DNA of 64,000 nucleotides, from NCBI GenBank assembly GCA_017590115.1, contig JAGGNK010010226.1, positions 3,941,732 through 4,005,731 on the forward strand, written 5' to 3'. A program made the position numbers and the translations under genes. Under the pieces are notes generated by a model. The model was given only the letters and a program-made list of their open reading frames with translations. It was not told the origin of the DNA and did not search any database. Origin of the DNA: Montifringilla adamsi. Its lineage: Eukaryota > Chordata > Aves > Passeriformes > Passeridae. Numbering within the stretch: the stretch's first letter is position 1; every line of letters starts with the position of its first letter. This document shows positions 1-14,287 of this stretch, piece by piece.

Positions 1-442
1 AACTTAAATGGTTTTTTCCACCTTTTTTTTTCTTGCCTTTGGGCAAGAAAGGAAGGGAGGGAAGACAAAGGGGAATTTAGCACTGCTCCACCCTGCTTGC
101 AAAAGGTCAGGGTATGAAAACGTAATACTGTACTCATAGGGATGATTTCACTTCCAGTTGTGGTTTAATAACAAATGGATTCTTTCCTCAAAAGATACCA
201 ATTTCTCTATTACTCTACTGGAGAACTGCCTCAGAAAATTCAGATATGCTACTAAGAATAAGTCTGTTCTAAAATACCATGGCCTCATCAAAGGTGTGCT
301 GCATTGCAATCAAAATGCTGCTAAATACAAACAGCAAGAGGAGAAAAAGTTAATGACTCCAAAGCACTGAAGAAAAAAATAAAGAACAGTGCAAATTTCT
401 CTGAAGCTTTGTGGGTTAAAAACACAGGCTGTAGAGTCTAAC

Positions 443-477
443 TTTTTGGGGGTTTTTTTTGTTTTGTGTTTTCTTTT

Positions 478-517
<40 letters not shown>

Positions 518-546
518 TTTGTTTGTTGTTTTTGGTTTTTTTTTTT
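443..546. repeat. T-rich low-complexity tract with T37 run
   Basis: An uninterrupted run of 37 T covers 480-516, flanked by T/G-rich sequence. In the sense of GBE1 this is poly-A, so it could be the tail of an old retrotransposed sequence, but no body is recognisable upstream. Confidence 0.95.
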
Positions 547-3500
547 GAAAGGGAGAAAGGAAAATGGCCTCACTTCACATAATGAAATGACAAATTCTAT
601 GGTGTTTACATAAATCCCTGCAGCCAAAAAGAGGCAATCTTACGTGTTTATTTAATCAGGAAAGTGACAACAGTCATTACTTTACTTTCTTCACATATCT
701 GAAAGGAATAAAGAATAAAAATGAAGACCGCAAAGAGAATTCTTCTCTTCACTGTGAACCCTTTTGATAAATACACTCAGTTAAACATTCTTTGTGCAAT
801 GACTAAATATAGGTACAAAAAAATCCATACTTTTACTTAATAATTCTTCAGAGAACTTAATACTCGGCTCTTTGTTTGAACAAATTAAGTCATCTCCTAC
901 AGAAAAAATTACGAGAGCACATAGGAGTGACTATGGATGTGCTTTTTCCTTCTAGTTTATTTGTTCACATGTATCTATCCTTAAAACTACACTTGACAGG
1001 ACTTAATTATTTTGCAGTAACACAAAATAAATCAAGGGGTAAGGTCTACAAAATATTACTTGTACACTTGCTTTCCTGAAATATTTCCTGAAATAAACTC
1101 ATTAATTGTAGTAGAATAACTTAGAAAAACTTGTATCAACTATCTAAACTATTAATTAATCACACAGGCAATTAATTTCTTTTTTTTTTCCCAAATAACT
1201 TTATATCAATTTTCAAGAGATGACAAGGAATTGTAAAATAAATACATACCAATATTGGGTAAAGAGTTAGCCCCCTTATCAACAAGGAGACCCAGGGAGG
1301 AACCAGGACAAAGAGATGTTTGATTGTAGTTCTCATGGCAAACTAGAAAGAATTCTATAAAAATACCTTTTTTTACAAGAAACTGCCCAAAGCAAATCCA
1401 TGGGGGAAAACAGCCAAGGAAATACAGTATGCTTTTAAAAAACCCCAAAAACTTTTTCCTGACCTGGTATAGAACAATTTGCTTTGTTCCCAGGGATAAA
1501 GCTTTTAATAGAGTATCTTGCTTATTCATTAAGACACTTTAGACATGATACAATATTTCAGTTCTTCTGACTTGCTCTGTAACTACATCAGCCAGAACAG
1601 CGTCAAAAGCTGCTCCCTGTCCATCCATTACTATGATAATGGAACAGTAGAACAAATTTTTTAATCTTCTTTACTATTTCACCAATAATTTCTTAAGTAT
1701 CAACTCTAACAAAATTTCTTTCAATAACAACACCTCCAAAGTCATTTAAATAACCCCTACAGAAAACACTCCTATACAGCTGAGTATGTCCTTATAAAAA
1801 TTCCCTAAATTTTAGAATGCTATCACCAGTACAGTGCCATCCTAAGCTGAATCTCAGTCAGTGGCTACAGGTGGGAAACAATTTGTTTGGACAGAGACAG
1901 CTACTCCCTGAAGCAGCAGGCTGCCCAGCTCTGTTGCATGCATTGCTCTCTATCTCCATCTTCCAATCACAGTTCCTAGAGACAGGAACTTGTGTCTTTA
2001 TGCCATCTCAAGAAAACATGGCATCCCTTTCAACACTGTAAGTAATATATCAGATCAACATAATTAGTTGCAGATTATTTCTGATCTGTTGACCATACAT
2101 ACATCACTGACTTTTGGAAATTCTACATCGTTTTGACTGTTTTCTGCTTTGTAGACATAGCCATTAATTGATGTTTCCCCCTGTTATTTATTTTATGCTC
2201 TCTAGAGTCAGCTTCCAAAAAATGGATTTCAAGTGGATCTGTGCATTATACAACATGTATATAATAGAATCAAAAAACCCCAAACAATTGTCTTAATGTT
2301 TCCATCTTCTTTCCCTGCTATGAGTTGTACCATGCCTGATTTTCCTCCAGCCTTAAATTTCTTTGAATAAAATCCTATTAGAAGTCAGTCAACATCCGTG
2401 ATTTCATTTGTAGATTCTTCTCAAACTTACACAACCATCAGCCTTTTCTCCAGCACAATCTTCTATTCACAACAGATGCTGCTTGTGTAAACTGCTGCAG
2501 CAATTACTTAAGAACACTGTGGAAGTTTTCAATTCAAGCGTGGATTACTAAATGCAAGATAATTATTGCATTTAGACTGATGCAAAATCATTCTCTGCAA
2601 TGTGTTGAATCTTAGCTAATTTTAGATATTTATTAAAATACCATAATCAACTTCATGTAAGTGTGACTGCATTTATTCAAGATATGATTGAATATAAGTG
2701 GCTACAAGTGGACCTCTGTATTTCAAAATGTGCTGACAAAATTTACAACAAGTGACTACAACTTTTCAGTGTGCCTTTCTTCACATCTCAGTATCTTGCT
2801 TTATTGCTGTACCACTTTCTGTGCAGCTACATTTTAGAAACTTCACACAGAGGTTTGAATGCTACATTTGACGTTAATTTGGGAAATTGGACACTTTAAA
2901 GAAAGCTACATGCATTCTTATGTGAAGCTCTCAGTTTTATAGCACCTATGGATTTAAAGCTTCACAGTCTATTATAACAAAATACAGTACAGTAAAATAA
3001 TTAAGCTTATTTAATTAAAAACTTTAAAAATTAAAAAGTAAAGCAATTATACAGCAGCTTTCGGCTACATGTACTATAAATCATATGATCATGGCTGAAA
3101 CTTCTATTTTTGCACTATTATTTCAATTATTCTGATTACACTGCAGTAAGTTCCTGTATATCATCTCTTCTTTGAATGCTTTCAGTAAACATTTCCTTCA
3201 AAAAAGGCAATTTATAAACTGTAATGTCCCCATACTTGAAAGTGTTTGCTTACTAGCACTTATAATGATGACTAAAAGAAGACAAAACAAAAAGAAACAA
3301 GGATTTTTAGGCATGAAAGGTCTTAAACTTTAAGGTTCAAATTTCATAAACTATTTTTACACTGTCACAGTCACCATCAAAATCAATTTATGAGGGGTGA
3401 AGGGAAGAATAAAAATCTCACTATTATGCTGCAAGCAGTGCTTCCTTAAAACAGTCATTAAGAAATAATCTTTGCCAGCCAAATGAAATTCCAATGCATA

Positions 3501-5834
3501 TTATGCAGACCTTTAAATACAGAGCTTCCCTAAACTAATTTGGTAGAGGAAGACTGGCAGGAAATGAATTAAAATCAGCACAGCTTTATGTTTTACATAA
3601 TGAAACACAACTTACATCCTTGTTGTATTTTAATTACCCTAGAATCAACAATACACCAAAAAGACATCACATGACTGAGAACCTCTCTCACTGTCAACTC
3701 TCACTGCATTATCTTTAGTCTAGCTGGAATTATGGCCAAAGATTAAGCCCAGTGAAAATGTATTTGTGACAACCATGGCATGGCATTGGAAATGCAGCTG
3801 GGAGAATGCCACCTGCACCTTGCTAAATCCTCAGAAGCTGCAGAAGAAAAAGCTTCAATTCTTACACTCTGGGAAGTCAACTGGATATGATTCACTAATT
3901 ATGTTCAAGCAACCCTTGCTTGCTTTTCCCTCTCCTCTTCCTGTGTCCTAAACTGTGTCTCAAAACCTGCACAGCTTAAGCTTCTAAGAAAATTCCTTAG
4001 CTGAGAGAAACCTGAAAAGTCTTTAGATTAGAACAAGACAAGATAAAAAAGGCAAAGTTAAAGACAGCTTTGTTAGGAGCACTAGGATTCAAAAGGAAGA
4101 ACATGGAAAGGCACAAAACAGTGAAGAGGACAACCCAGTACCATCAAGGGGCTGTGACAAGTAGTGGCAGGCTCCTTTTTCCCAGCTGACTGACACCTGC
4201 CTGGCCAGCAGAGTCTGTTCAGGTGTCATCTCAGAAGCAATGAGCGTCCTAGCAGCCTTTAAACCCTATCTATCCTTCGTGTGCATGAAGCTTGCAGTCA
4301 AATCTCTGCACTCTAAAACCTGTGTCAATAAAGGGCCCCTGAGGTGGATGGCAAGAACACACACAACGTGTTATCTGCAGTCTGTATCTCATGCTCATGT
4401 GTCAATTTTCCTTAAGAGCATTAGGCAAGGAATCAGAATCTTTAATGCCCTGGTACTCCAGAGTATCAACTTAAATCTATTTAAAATGCTAATGAGGCAA
4501 GCAATAAAGAGTAGCAGTGAATCCATTTCATCCTAAAAACTGTTACAAACCATGGGTATGCTCCCAAAGAAGGCAACAAGTCTTTACCTCCACTGATATT
4601 TAGAATTCATCACTGAATTGAAGGAAAACAAAACCAAAAATATTCTGTACAGCTACGTTTAGAGAATTATGAGCCCAGACAGGTACCCTACTAACCAAAC
4701 ACTAAACTCCGAAAGATTCGTGTTCCAATTCATTCCACCTATCATCACCTCAGTGGCAGATAAAGACTGGCAAAGTAGGCAATAATAAGAAAGAAAAACG
4801 ATTTGGGTGAAGAACAGCTGTTTAAGGGAGAACTAAACACCGAGCTGCTGGAGATGTTAGAAAACAAACACGTCTTTAAAGGGTCACATCCTGAAGTCAA
4901 GCAAAATCAGTGGACCTTTTCTCCTCAGAATACACAGTGTAAGGTTTATGCAGGATTTCAACACTGGGTGGCAGAAGAAGCCACTGTCTCAGCATCCAAA
5001 CACAGGTGGTTGTTTTAGATGCAAGAGAGCACCTGAGATAGCTGCCCGAGGCTGGACCACAGGACAAGGGGAAAAAGCTTCGGGTGACCCACCCACTCTG
5101 GAGGGGCAAGCTGGGGAAGAGGCCACCTACAGCAGAACAAAGACACAAGCTTCAACACCTGGCAGCTGCCCTGTTTCTGCAGCGCTGACAGCAAGGTTAA
5201 AAGCAGTTTCTGAGCTATGGCAGCTTCTAACAAACATTAAGAAAAAATTGAATTTAAAAAGAAAAAAAAAAAAACCAAGGAAGTAAAAAGTACTGAGCTA
5301 TAATCAGCTGTTCCACCAGCAGTTCAGAAAACTGAGCTGGAGAGAACATCTGGACTGGCAGCAGGGGACTAGCAAGTCATCTGTTGCCCTGATGTAAAAA
5401 CTGTGGCTCATGGGACAAAGTGTTTATTATATACACTAAACCCTACCTGTAGCATTCCAAAGCACATTTGGCATGGATGTCACTTGAAACTTCACAAAAC
5501 TGATGAAGAAAAAACTTAACAGGAGATTTCTTCCATTACATGGCTTAGTTACGATTTTTAACCCCAAAAATATGGACACAACATCCTGTCTTAAAAAAGC
5601 CTTGAAATCAGGCCTCAAAAAAGGCCCAAAGGAGCTGCTGGGACATTTGCTGACCCCAAATCTGCTGATTCCATATCTCTCACTGATCATACCGCTGTAT
5701 TGAAGAAAGCTGGACTAATTAAAATTAAAACTGAATCGTAAATGAATCTCTTATTTTTGCACCAAATTCAGATCCTAGACTGTGAAATAACTTAAAATTT
5801 TGCCTAAGTATTCAGGTGAAAAACATCATAGTAT

Positions 5835-5960
5835 TAAAAAACCAAAATAAAACAAACTAACCCTTGTCCAAAACAAAACCAAAACCCAAACAAACAGAAA
5901 AAAAACAAAACCAAGAACAAAACAAAAAAAAACCAAAAAAAAAAAAAAAACCAAAAACTC
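5835..5960. repeat. A/C-rich low-complexity tract (CAAAA-type)
   Basis: Repeated AAAACAAAACC-like units run into long A runs up to about 5952. The reverse complement is GGTTTTG-like, matching the G/T tracts elsewhere in the window. Confidence 0.92.
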
Positions 5961-7298
5961 TAAGCATCACATGATTTCTGAATTTTAATTCTACCATTAT
6001 TCCTAAAGGCTCACAGAAATGTATCAGTATACCTACTGACATTCAGAATTGGATTAAGACAGAATAGAATCCAACCAAATCTAATGAAAAGACAGGAAAA
6101 GCCTTAAAAGTCAAAAGAATACTCTCAGACCTCAACAAGTCTAGAAGGGCAACATCATTTACACATTCTATTCATGTAGTGCTCTGGGAAAAATCTTTAC
6201 TAGGTAATATCTTGTTCTCAATTATTTTAAATTGTTTTGCCTGATTATTATTTTAGACACATTTGTTATTTGGAGAAATGAATTTAAATTACAACACAAT
6301 CAACCACTCTAGTTGTGATCCCACCTGGTCTCCAGGGTGTACGACATCATTTCTAATGAATCTGTGAGCCAAATAACCTTTGAATATGATTTTAGGAGGA
6401 AAAAAAAATTATACTTTCCTTGTGCAAAATTGATTATAAATAGAATTCTTACTTAAGATGGGAGGGTGTTTACATGCATTTCAAGAGAGCTACCTTTAAC
6501 AGGAACACAACAGAGACCTTTAATTTCCTCCAAAACTAGCTGTACAATGCCAACTAGAGCCAGTCCAGAGCTTCTGGCACCCCTTTTACACTAAAGCATT
6601 TCCCTGTCATGAATTCAGGGCTAGAAAAGTCACAATTATTAACAGGAACCAAAGAAAATTATATAAAAGTTTGCTTTTCAACAGAAAATGTTAAAATCAA
6701 CTGCAATTCTCACTGAAGCTTTGTGATTCTGGTTTTTGGGTTGTTTGCTGAAGGAAACAAGATGGGTACAGATATAGACAGAAAGGATGGAGATAATGGA
6801 GAGGAAAAGTCACCAAATTAGAACATTTAAGGAAAAAAATACCCAGGATCTAGATTTTAGAAAAACTCACAAGAATGTGCAAGAGCTATGAAAATTATTA
6901 AAGTAAAAGTTTATTTTTGGTTGATTTTTAAAGCACTGTATATATTCTTTTACTGAAAATAGTTAAGCAAAAAGTATTCTATTGGCCAGCTATCTTATCT
7001 GCAATTTCTCATTTCAATGACATTGAGCTGTTATTCTCCTGTGACAACACCATGAACAGCGTAATTTTAAAATCTTGTTCACAGTTTGCAGAAAACCTCC
7101 TGCTTCATACAACACTAGTATAAATATGGATTAGAATATTAAAAATTAAAAATATGCCTTTTTCTTTTTAAGTAGCACTATGGTGCAAAGATGTCGGCTC
7201 TCCATTGAACAGGTTGACTATTGCTTTTCTTGTAGCTACTCTCTACTTACAGGAATTTTACTAAAAAACAGTATTTAAGTACACAAGGGATATAATCC

Positions 7299-7316
7299 TT
7301 TTTTTTTTTTTTTTTT
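7299..7316. repeat. T18 homopolymer
   Basis: There are 18 consecutive T on the plus strand within intron 7, about 2.8 kb past the exon 7 donor. Confidence 0.97.
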
Positions 7317-9734
7317 AGCATGGATATGGATCTTTTGCCACATTCTGTTACAGCAAATATTCACAGTCTCCTTCACAGACAACTGAATAATCTTGCAAAT
7401 GCTGTGAGATAAACTCACTTACATCTTGGCTTTCAAAGAAAATGTAGACAGACTAAACTGATAAAGCAACTGTTCCTTAATCTCCTTCACGGTAGAGAAT
7501 TAGTTTCTCTCAATTCCAAAGTGAATTGAGCATTCTCTGCATTTGATGTTTAAGTACCTGAAGATTTAACAGCTCTTCCCACTACAGAAGGAAAGGGATT
7601 TAGTACAAGCTCTGTACAGGATAGAAGGCTGTGCTAGCTGAAGAAATTTCACTCAGCAAGCAAGCTTTTCTGTAGACCATTCAACAGACTGTGTTTGCTC
7701 TGTCATTTATTTTGAGCAAACTTTCACCATCAGCCAGCAACTTCAGTCTCTCTCACAGATTTTTATACTCGCCTCATCCAGACTAGAGCTGCTCATCCAC
7801 TGGCATGGGAATTAGCAGAATGCCAATACATACTAAATTGGGTAAAAAAAACCAAAAAACAAACCAAACATATTCAATGAAATGCCAGTTTGATTCTTTC
7901 AGTATTGCTTGGAACCTGCACACACAAAGAACAGGAGAAAAAATGCAAGCTATTTTTTAATCACTTCTGTGAAGCTTACAATGACCATGACAATATTAAC
8001 TTTTCAGCATTAAAACTTGACTATAAACACATAGAGAATATTTACTGTCTCAGGTATGAGGATGAAAGAATCCCTTAATGACTAGAAAAGTTCACAGCAT
8101 CCTATGCTTGAAGGGGAAGAAAAGGTTTCCACAACCATTTGAAAAGAGAACTCATGATATGCACCAGCAAATCTGGAGATGGGAGGGGATGGGAAATGAC
8201 CCTCAAGGGACCCACAGTCATCCAGTGCAGAGCTTCAGTTTCTCTGGTCTTTGCTATTCTCTAATCTCATCTCTCCCCCTCACAGCTCTTCCCACTTCCC
8301 CCTTTCTGCATTCAGTCTGGCACCTCTTCCAAAGCCATAGCATGAAAAGAAATTCCACAGGTACATATCACTGACCCAACCAAGCCATGCAGGCAGTTCT
8401 TCACTTGTGAAGAAATAGTTAACATTGTAAAGTGCAACCTACAAAGGATCTGGTTGTTTGTCTCATTTATAAATACCCGCAAACACTCAATATCAGCACC
8501 ACTTTCTTCTCCTGCAGGAAGAACCAGAACAGAGGAAGGTCCATAACGACATTTCATTGTCTCGCTAGAGATATTGGTACTCACACACTTGTTGGTTAGT
8601 CACAACCATCAAATGAAATAAGATGTGTAATACTATCATATTGATATTAAAGCTTTAAGATTATTTGAAATACAATTTACTTGAGTATGAATTTAAAGCT
8701 TAATAGGAAGGACTAAAATGCATGTCTTATAATAATTAAATCACTATTAAAAATTAAATCACAATATACCACATCAGAAACTCCCCCTGAAATGACCCAT
8801 TAAATTGTCCCACATAACAAGTCCCAAATAAAGAACAGCCCATCCTACTAAGTATTGAAGGGTCAGTTTTCACACTGGTCACTTGGTTTATTTGACACTG
8901 AGTTCCATTAAAAAATTCATCTGTGCTACATAACATGACTTCTGTGTAATCATATCCATCCAGTCCATGGCAATTCAATGCAAGCAAGGGAGAAAAATAG
9001 GAAAAAACCGGAAAGTGAACCTGCAGCACAAAAAACCTAACAACTAAGAGATTAACAAGAGACCAGAACTCTACAGTTGCTCTGTGATAAGCCACCACAA
9101 GAACATTCAAATGTAACCTTGAAAGGGTTAAAACCAAGCTTTGTAATTAGTAAGAAGATCATACCAGATTATGCATCTCAAGGGGGAAAATAAGAGAACT
9201 TATCCTGGAATAAGCGATCAATTATTAAAACATGCTTTAAGAAGCTTGTGAAGTTATTGCACAAAACTTATTGTGGAATGTTTAGAGAAACAAAAGAAAG
9301 GAAAGGGAAGAATCAAGGTGGTTCAGGGATGAACAAACAGAAAAAATGCAAGAAGGAGACTGAAATAAGCTGGCTGCTTGTGCCTGTTTCTCCATTTAAA
9401 CCAGTGAAACATTCAGCGTACAAGATCAATCTCCTTGCCCCCAGTACCTCAGAGAACACAGAGTAAACAATATTAAGTACTAATAATCAACTGGCATTAA
9501 TACATGTTTCGACACACGCTATATTTACACTGGTTAATTAAGCTTGCCCAAACTGGGTCTCTAGAAATGTCTACTGAAAATGACCCCTGCTCTGTACTAA
9601 CTGTTGACTGACCTCCAGAAGCTCTTTGAAATGAAGCTAGTTGTCCTGGGGGAAAACTTTTCCTACATTTCAACAACTTGACAATATGTCAATAAGTTTA
9701 CAGAGCTTAGAAGTTTTCATCAGCTTTTCTTACT

Positions 9735-9955
9735 ATTTTATTTTTATATACAAACATCATCTATTATATATATTCAATATACTATATATAGCAGGAAAAT
9801 ATTAATATGCATAAAATGCATAAAATACACAATTATATATGCCTATATAACATATATTTAAATTTATATTTATAGAGAAATAGGTTTTTAAATAAAAATA
9901 ACTACGTCATTATATAATACATACAATGCACATGGTATATAAAATGCACATAAGT
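9735..9955. repeat. AT-rich, TATA-repeat-like stretch
   Basis: Dense TATATA-type sequence with few G or C, including ATGCATAAAATGCATAAAAT. It ends about 210 bp from the exon 7 donor. It is low-complexity DNA with no evidence of promoter function. Confidence 0.8.
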
Positions 9956-10165
9956 AGTCACAGATGACAGGAAAGTAATGAAATTGAAATACTATCATTT
10001 AGTGTTAGATTTTAAGGATTTAGGCAAGTAGAGGAATTTAACTCCACATACTGCAATTGTTAAACAATCCAAATGACTTTACCAGCTTGGTGAGGAGTGC
10101 AGTTTTAACAGAATTGCTATGAAATAATAACCACTAGCACAGCTGAAGTGATGTTTTATACTCAC

Positions 10166-10375
10166 TTTGCATAGTCAAAGAGCCTGCTGTCCCAGAGCTG
10201 GTGATTGCCTCTATATCCAGAATGGAAGAAACAAGAATCTGTACCATCAAACTGGTTGAGACCATCTTCTGAGTTTTTTGAGGCGTGGCTGTGCACCACA
10301 TCAAGCAGGACTGTGATGCCCATGGAGTGAGCAACGTCAATCATTTCCTTCAGGTCGTCAGGAGTTCCGTACCGG
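10166..10375 (-). CDS. GBE1: GBE1 exon 7 (glycogen branching enzyme, internal coding exon)
   Basis: This exon encodes part of 1,4-alpha-glucan branching enzyme, the cytosolic GH13 enzyme that creates alpha-1,6 branches in glycogen. Read on the minus strand it gives one split-codon base, 69 codons from [10 protein letters not shown] to WDSRLFDYA, then two bases of the next codon. It is 210 bp, the length of human exon 7 (c.783-992), with the same phases. It is bounded by a TTTTCACAG acceptor and a CAAA/GTGAGT donor. The motif DVVHSHAS is alpha-amylase conserved region I at the end of beta-strand 3 of the barrel. About four of five residues match human GBE1 as I recall it. The tyrosine in FDYA corresponds to human Tyr329, the site changed in adult polyglucosan body disease. 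A notable difference is HSGYRG where human has HSGPRG. The catalytic nucleophile and acid lie in later exons outside the window. Confidence 0.98.
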
Positions 10376-11633
<1,258 letters not shown>

Positions 11634-11944
11634 TCAATACCTGTAACATATCCATTCCAGTCTCCTCTCATTTTATCTGCTTCTGACCCTAATGGTTAAC
11701 ACCTAAAGATTCAGTAACTTTCACAAAGCAATTCTACCTAATAATTTATACTAACATGATCTCCATGGCAAATGAAACAGTTAATTTGTCAAGTGATCTA
11801 AACATACTGAATCTCCCAGATGCATACAGAAATAAGTGCAATCCTTATTTAACTTCAGAATATTAGTTATGCCAATCTGCACATCCTGAACTGCTTCAGC
11901 TTTTGACACTTGCAGTCAGGGCTAGCCACTGGCTACATATTCTA

Positions 11945-12325
11945 TGACAAAATCACAGGATGGTTAGGGGTGGAAGAGAACTTAAGATCCTCTAGTTCCC
12001 ACCCCTCTGCCATGGGCAGGAACACTTTCCACTAAACCAGATCGTTCAACACCCCTTCCAGAGATGGGGCATCCATAACTTCTCTGAGTAACCTATTCCA
12101 GTGCCTCACCAACCTCACAGTAAAGAACTTCTTCCTAATGTCCAAACTAAATACACCCTGCTTCAATCTGAGGCCACCCCATCCCTGGTGTCCACTTGGA
12201 TATCAAGCCATTGACTGAAACTCTTGAGTGTGACCATCCTTCTAATTCCTTATCCACCAAGTGGCCCACCTGTCAGACCCACATCTCTCCAGCTTACACA
12301 CAATACTGTAATTTCATGACATCTG
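11945..12325 (-). mobile_element. CR1 LINE relic, composite with internal deletion
   Basis: The plus strand reads as the reverse complement of an avian CR1 3' end: ATCACAGGATGGTTAGGGG, then a block with TGCCATGGGCAGGAACAC, GAGATGGGGCATCCATAAC, CAGTGCCTCACCAACCTCAC and AAGAACTTCTTCCTAATGTC. From about 12190 it jumps to what I recognise as a more 5' CR1 segment (CAAGCCATTGACTG, then TCCTTATCCACCAAGTGG and CACATCTCTCCAGCTT). The stretch normally lying between the two appears to be missing. The copy is old and 5'-truncated, lies in the same orientation as GBE1, and has no open frame. The outer limits are approximate. Confidence 0.88.
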
Positions 12326-13201
12326 AAACCTTTTGTTTCATTCAGCAAAATCACTTTTTTCCAACTGTAATAGCTATTTCTTCCCTGTAGAAGAGCCTTC
12401 CAAAAAGAAAAAACGCAAGTGTAATGTGCTTTTATTCCAAGTTCACCCAAAACCAAAGCAGTCAAGTAGGGCTGGGGGACACACTGTGTTGTATCTCAAT
12501 AGTTCAGTGCATTCTTAAGGAAGGAACCTCTAAAGAATCAGGTTTTATCTACAGGCTATTAAGACTCACACCACCATCACTTCTCTGCTTGAAGAAAATA
12601 TTCACTTCATTCCTTAGTTTCAACGAGATGTTTTTTATTCTTCCTTGGTTTTTTTATAGCTGTGACATTTAAAACCAGAGCTATTATTAGAAGACAGTTG
12701 GTGTGAGCTCAGCAATTTGTCAGATTCATTGCTGGTTTATAATTCAAGCTCATACTTATTTTTATTTACATCATTTTTATAAATAAACAGCAACATTGCA
12801 TCAAATTAATCTCATTCAATTTGCTTGCTATTTATTTTGCTATTTGTCAAGCACGTATTCCTACAAACTACAATATATTAGAGTTCTCATATAGTGATGT
12901 CTTTAAGCTTGTCCTAAAAAGTAAGACATTCCAAAACCAAATCTAATAGACCTGAACAATATATTTAAAAATAATTAATTCCCACAATGTTTACTTAATG
13001 TAAACAAGAAGGAACATTAGTTATAATTTCCATATATCCTAAATTTGATACTGCTTTTATTATTTGGTGTATCAGCCTTTCCATGACATTTCTCCACAAA
13101 GAAAAAATTGTAGGCAAAGCAGAATGCTTTCCTAACTCTGTAAATCCTATTAACTTCCTGGGACAAGTGAAATTCCTTGGCAGTAAGGAGTCACAGATAA
13201 A

Positions 13202-13247
13202 TAATGTAAAATCCAAAACTGCTTTTTATATAATGTAAAATCCAAAA
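13202..13247. repeat. Short tandem repeat, 29-bp period
   Basis: TAATGTAAAATCCAAAA occurs at 13202-13218 and again at 13231-13247. The 12 bases between the copies are not repeated after the second copy. Confidence 0.8.
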
Positions 13248-14151
13248 AAGCTTCCACATGTGCAAACTCCCTCATCTCACCAGCAAGCTCAACTTAACCA
13301 AAAGGGAAAAGCCACAAAACATTGACTTAACATACAAAGCAACAAGAAAACGTCTTCTTCAAGCACTCTGATAAATAAAACAGAATTTTTAAAAAATCAA
13401 ACACAAACACAGCCACCATTCACAGAGGTTTCAGCTACAGATGCCATGATTATTTTACAGCAGTGTAAAATATATATTTCATCACAAGACAGTAAGAGGC
13501 AGTAATTTCTAACCTTGTCCATTACAGAAACAGTGCAAAGACACCATGGGAAAAAATAATTAAAGTGAAATTGAGGTGAACAGTTTTGCTGTGGTTCCTG
13601 AGATAATGTTACCAGCTCTTTCACACATCCTCTCCAATATACTAGAAGTTATTTTCCTCAAGAAGATCTTTCATATTTAAAGTTTCCTTGTTCTGATACT
13701 TCTGATCTACTGTTCAGGGATAAAAGAAGTATAGCATGCTTATTCTGGCAAAACAAAGAATATCCCAGTATTTCTTTTGTTCTTCCTCAAAACTAAGCTA
13801 TACACTAGAAGAACCAATTAAGAATGAAGTATTTTTCTGAAGACTGTCACAAAAACAGGCCCTTTTTCAAGCTGAAATCAAACCATGCCAACCATGCAGT
13901 ACTTGTCTGGGCTTTAATAATCATATTTTACTTAAAAATCTGGAATAGACTTTAATTCACATATCCTACTTCTGTCTTTGTTTGTTCTCCACAAATTTCA
14001 CTTGTTTATAATTTTTGCTCACCTAAGAATCTATTTTTATAGCATGTGTCATTGGGAAATTCAAAAAGCCTCTAGATACTTGACAGTTATCTTTTCTAAC
14101 AAGCACAAGCACATAAGTATTATCTCTGCAAGCATTTCTGGTATTACTTAC

Positions 14152-14287
14152 CAAGATCTTTTATTCTAGGTAGTACATTGTATGTGAAGTTTTTATAAGA
14201 AGCTACTTTGCCTTCTGGGGAAGCAATTCCCACATGAGATTCATAGATTCTTAGGCTTTTTAATCTCTTGGGAGAAGGATTCTTATG
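14152..14287 (-). CDS. GBE1: GBE1 exon 5 (glycogen branching enzyme, internal coding exon)
   Basis: The minus strand reads 45 codons from [10 protein letters not shown] through [20 protein letters not shown] to NVLPRIKDL, plus the first G of a split glycine codon. The length of 136 bp and the phases (0 in, 1 out) equal human exon 5 (c.556-691). The acceptor is TTTCTTGTAG and the donor is CTTG/GTAAGT, a strong consensus. The segment covers the linker after the CBM48 module and the entry into the catalytic barrel; LRIYESHVG is the hallmark start of the GH13 domain in branching enzymes. The leucine in NVLPRI corresponds to human Leu224, a known disease position, and is conserved. The first dozen residues are divergent and basic, as expected for the interdomain linker. 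Confidence 0.98.

Larger units (their letters stand above)
1..10165 (-). other. GBE1: GBE1 intron 7 (partial; donor end present)
   Basis: This stretch follows the exon 7 donor (GTGAGT at 10165-10160) and runs off the left edge. I searched both strands for exon 8, which should begin with a WEVLRF-type segment, and did not find it, so the intron exceeds 10.1 kb. It holds a T-rich block at 443-546, an A/C-rich tract at 5835-5960, T18 at 7299-7316, an AT-rich stretch near 9735-9955, and a GC-rich patch with an A-run near 4950-5275. The open frames here are short and show no family resemblance I recognise. Confidence 0.9.

Noticed and set aside
310..627. 105-codon minus-strand frame
   Set aside because: It is opened by the T/A-rich low-complexity tract (lysine run) and is not a gene.
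8754..9137. 127-codon minus-strand open frame, the longest in the window, in GBE1 intron 7
   Set aside because: No recognisable domain, no flanking splice signals that fit GBE1, and composition like the surrounding intron. Treated as chance; a decayed LTR-type repeat is possible but unproven.
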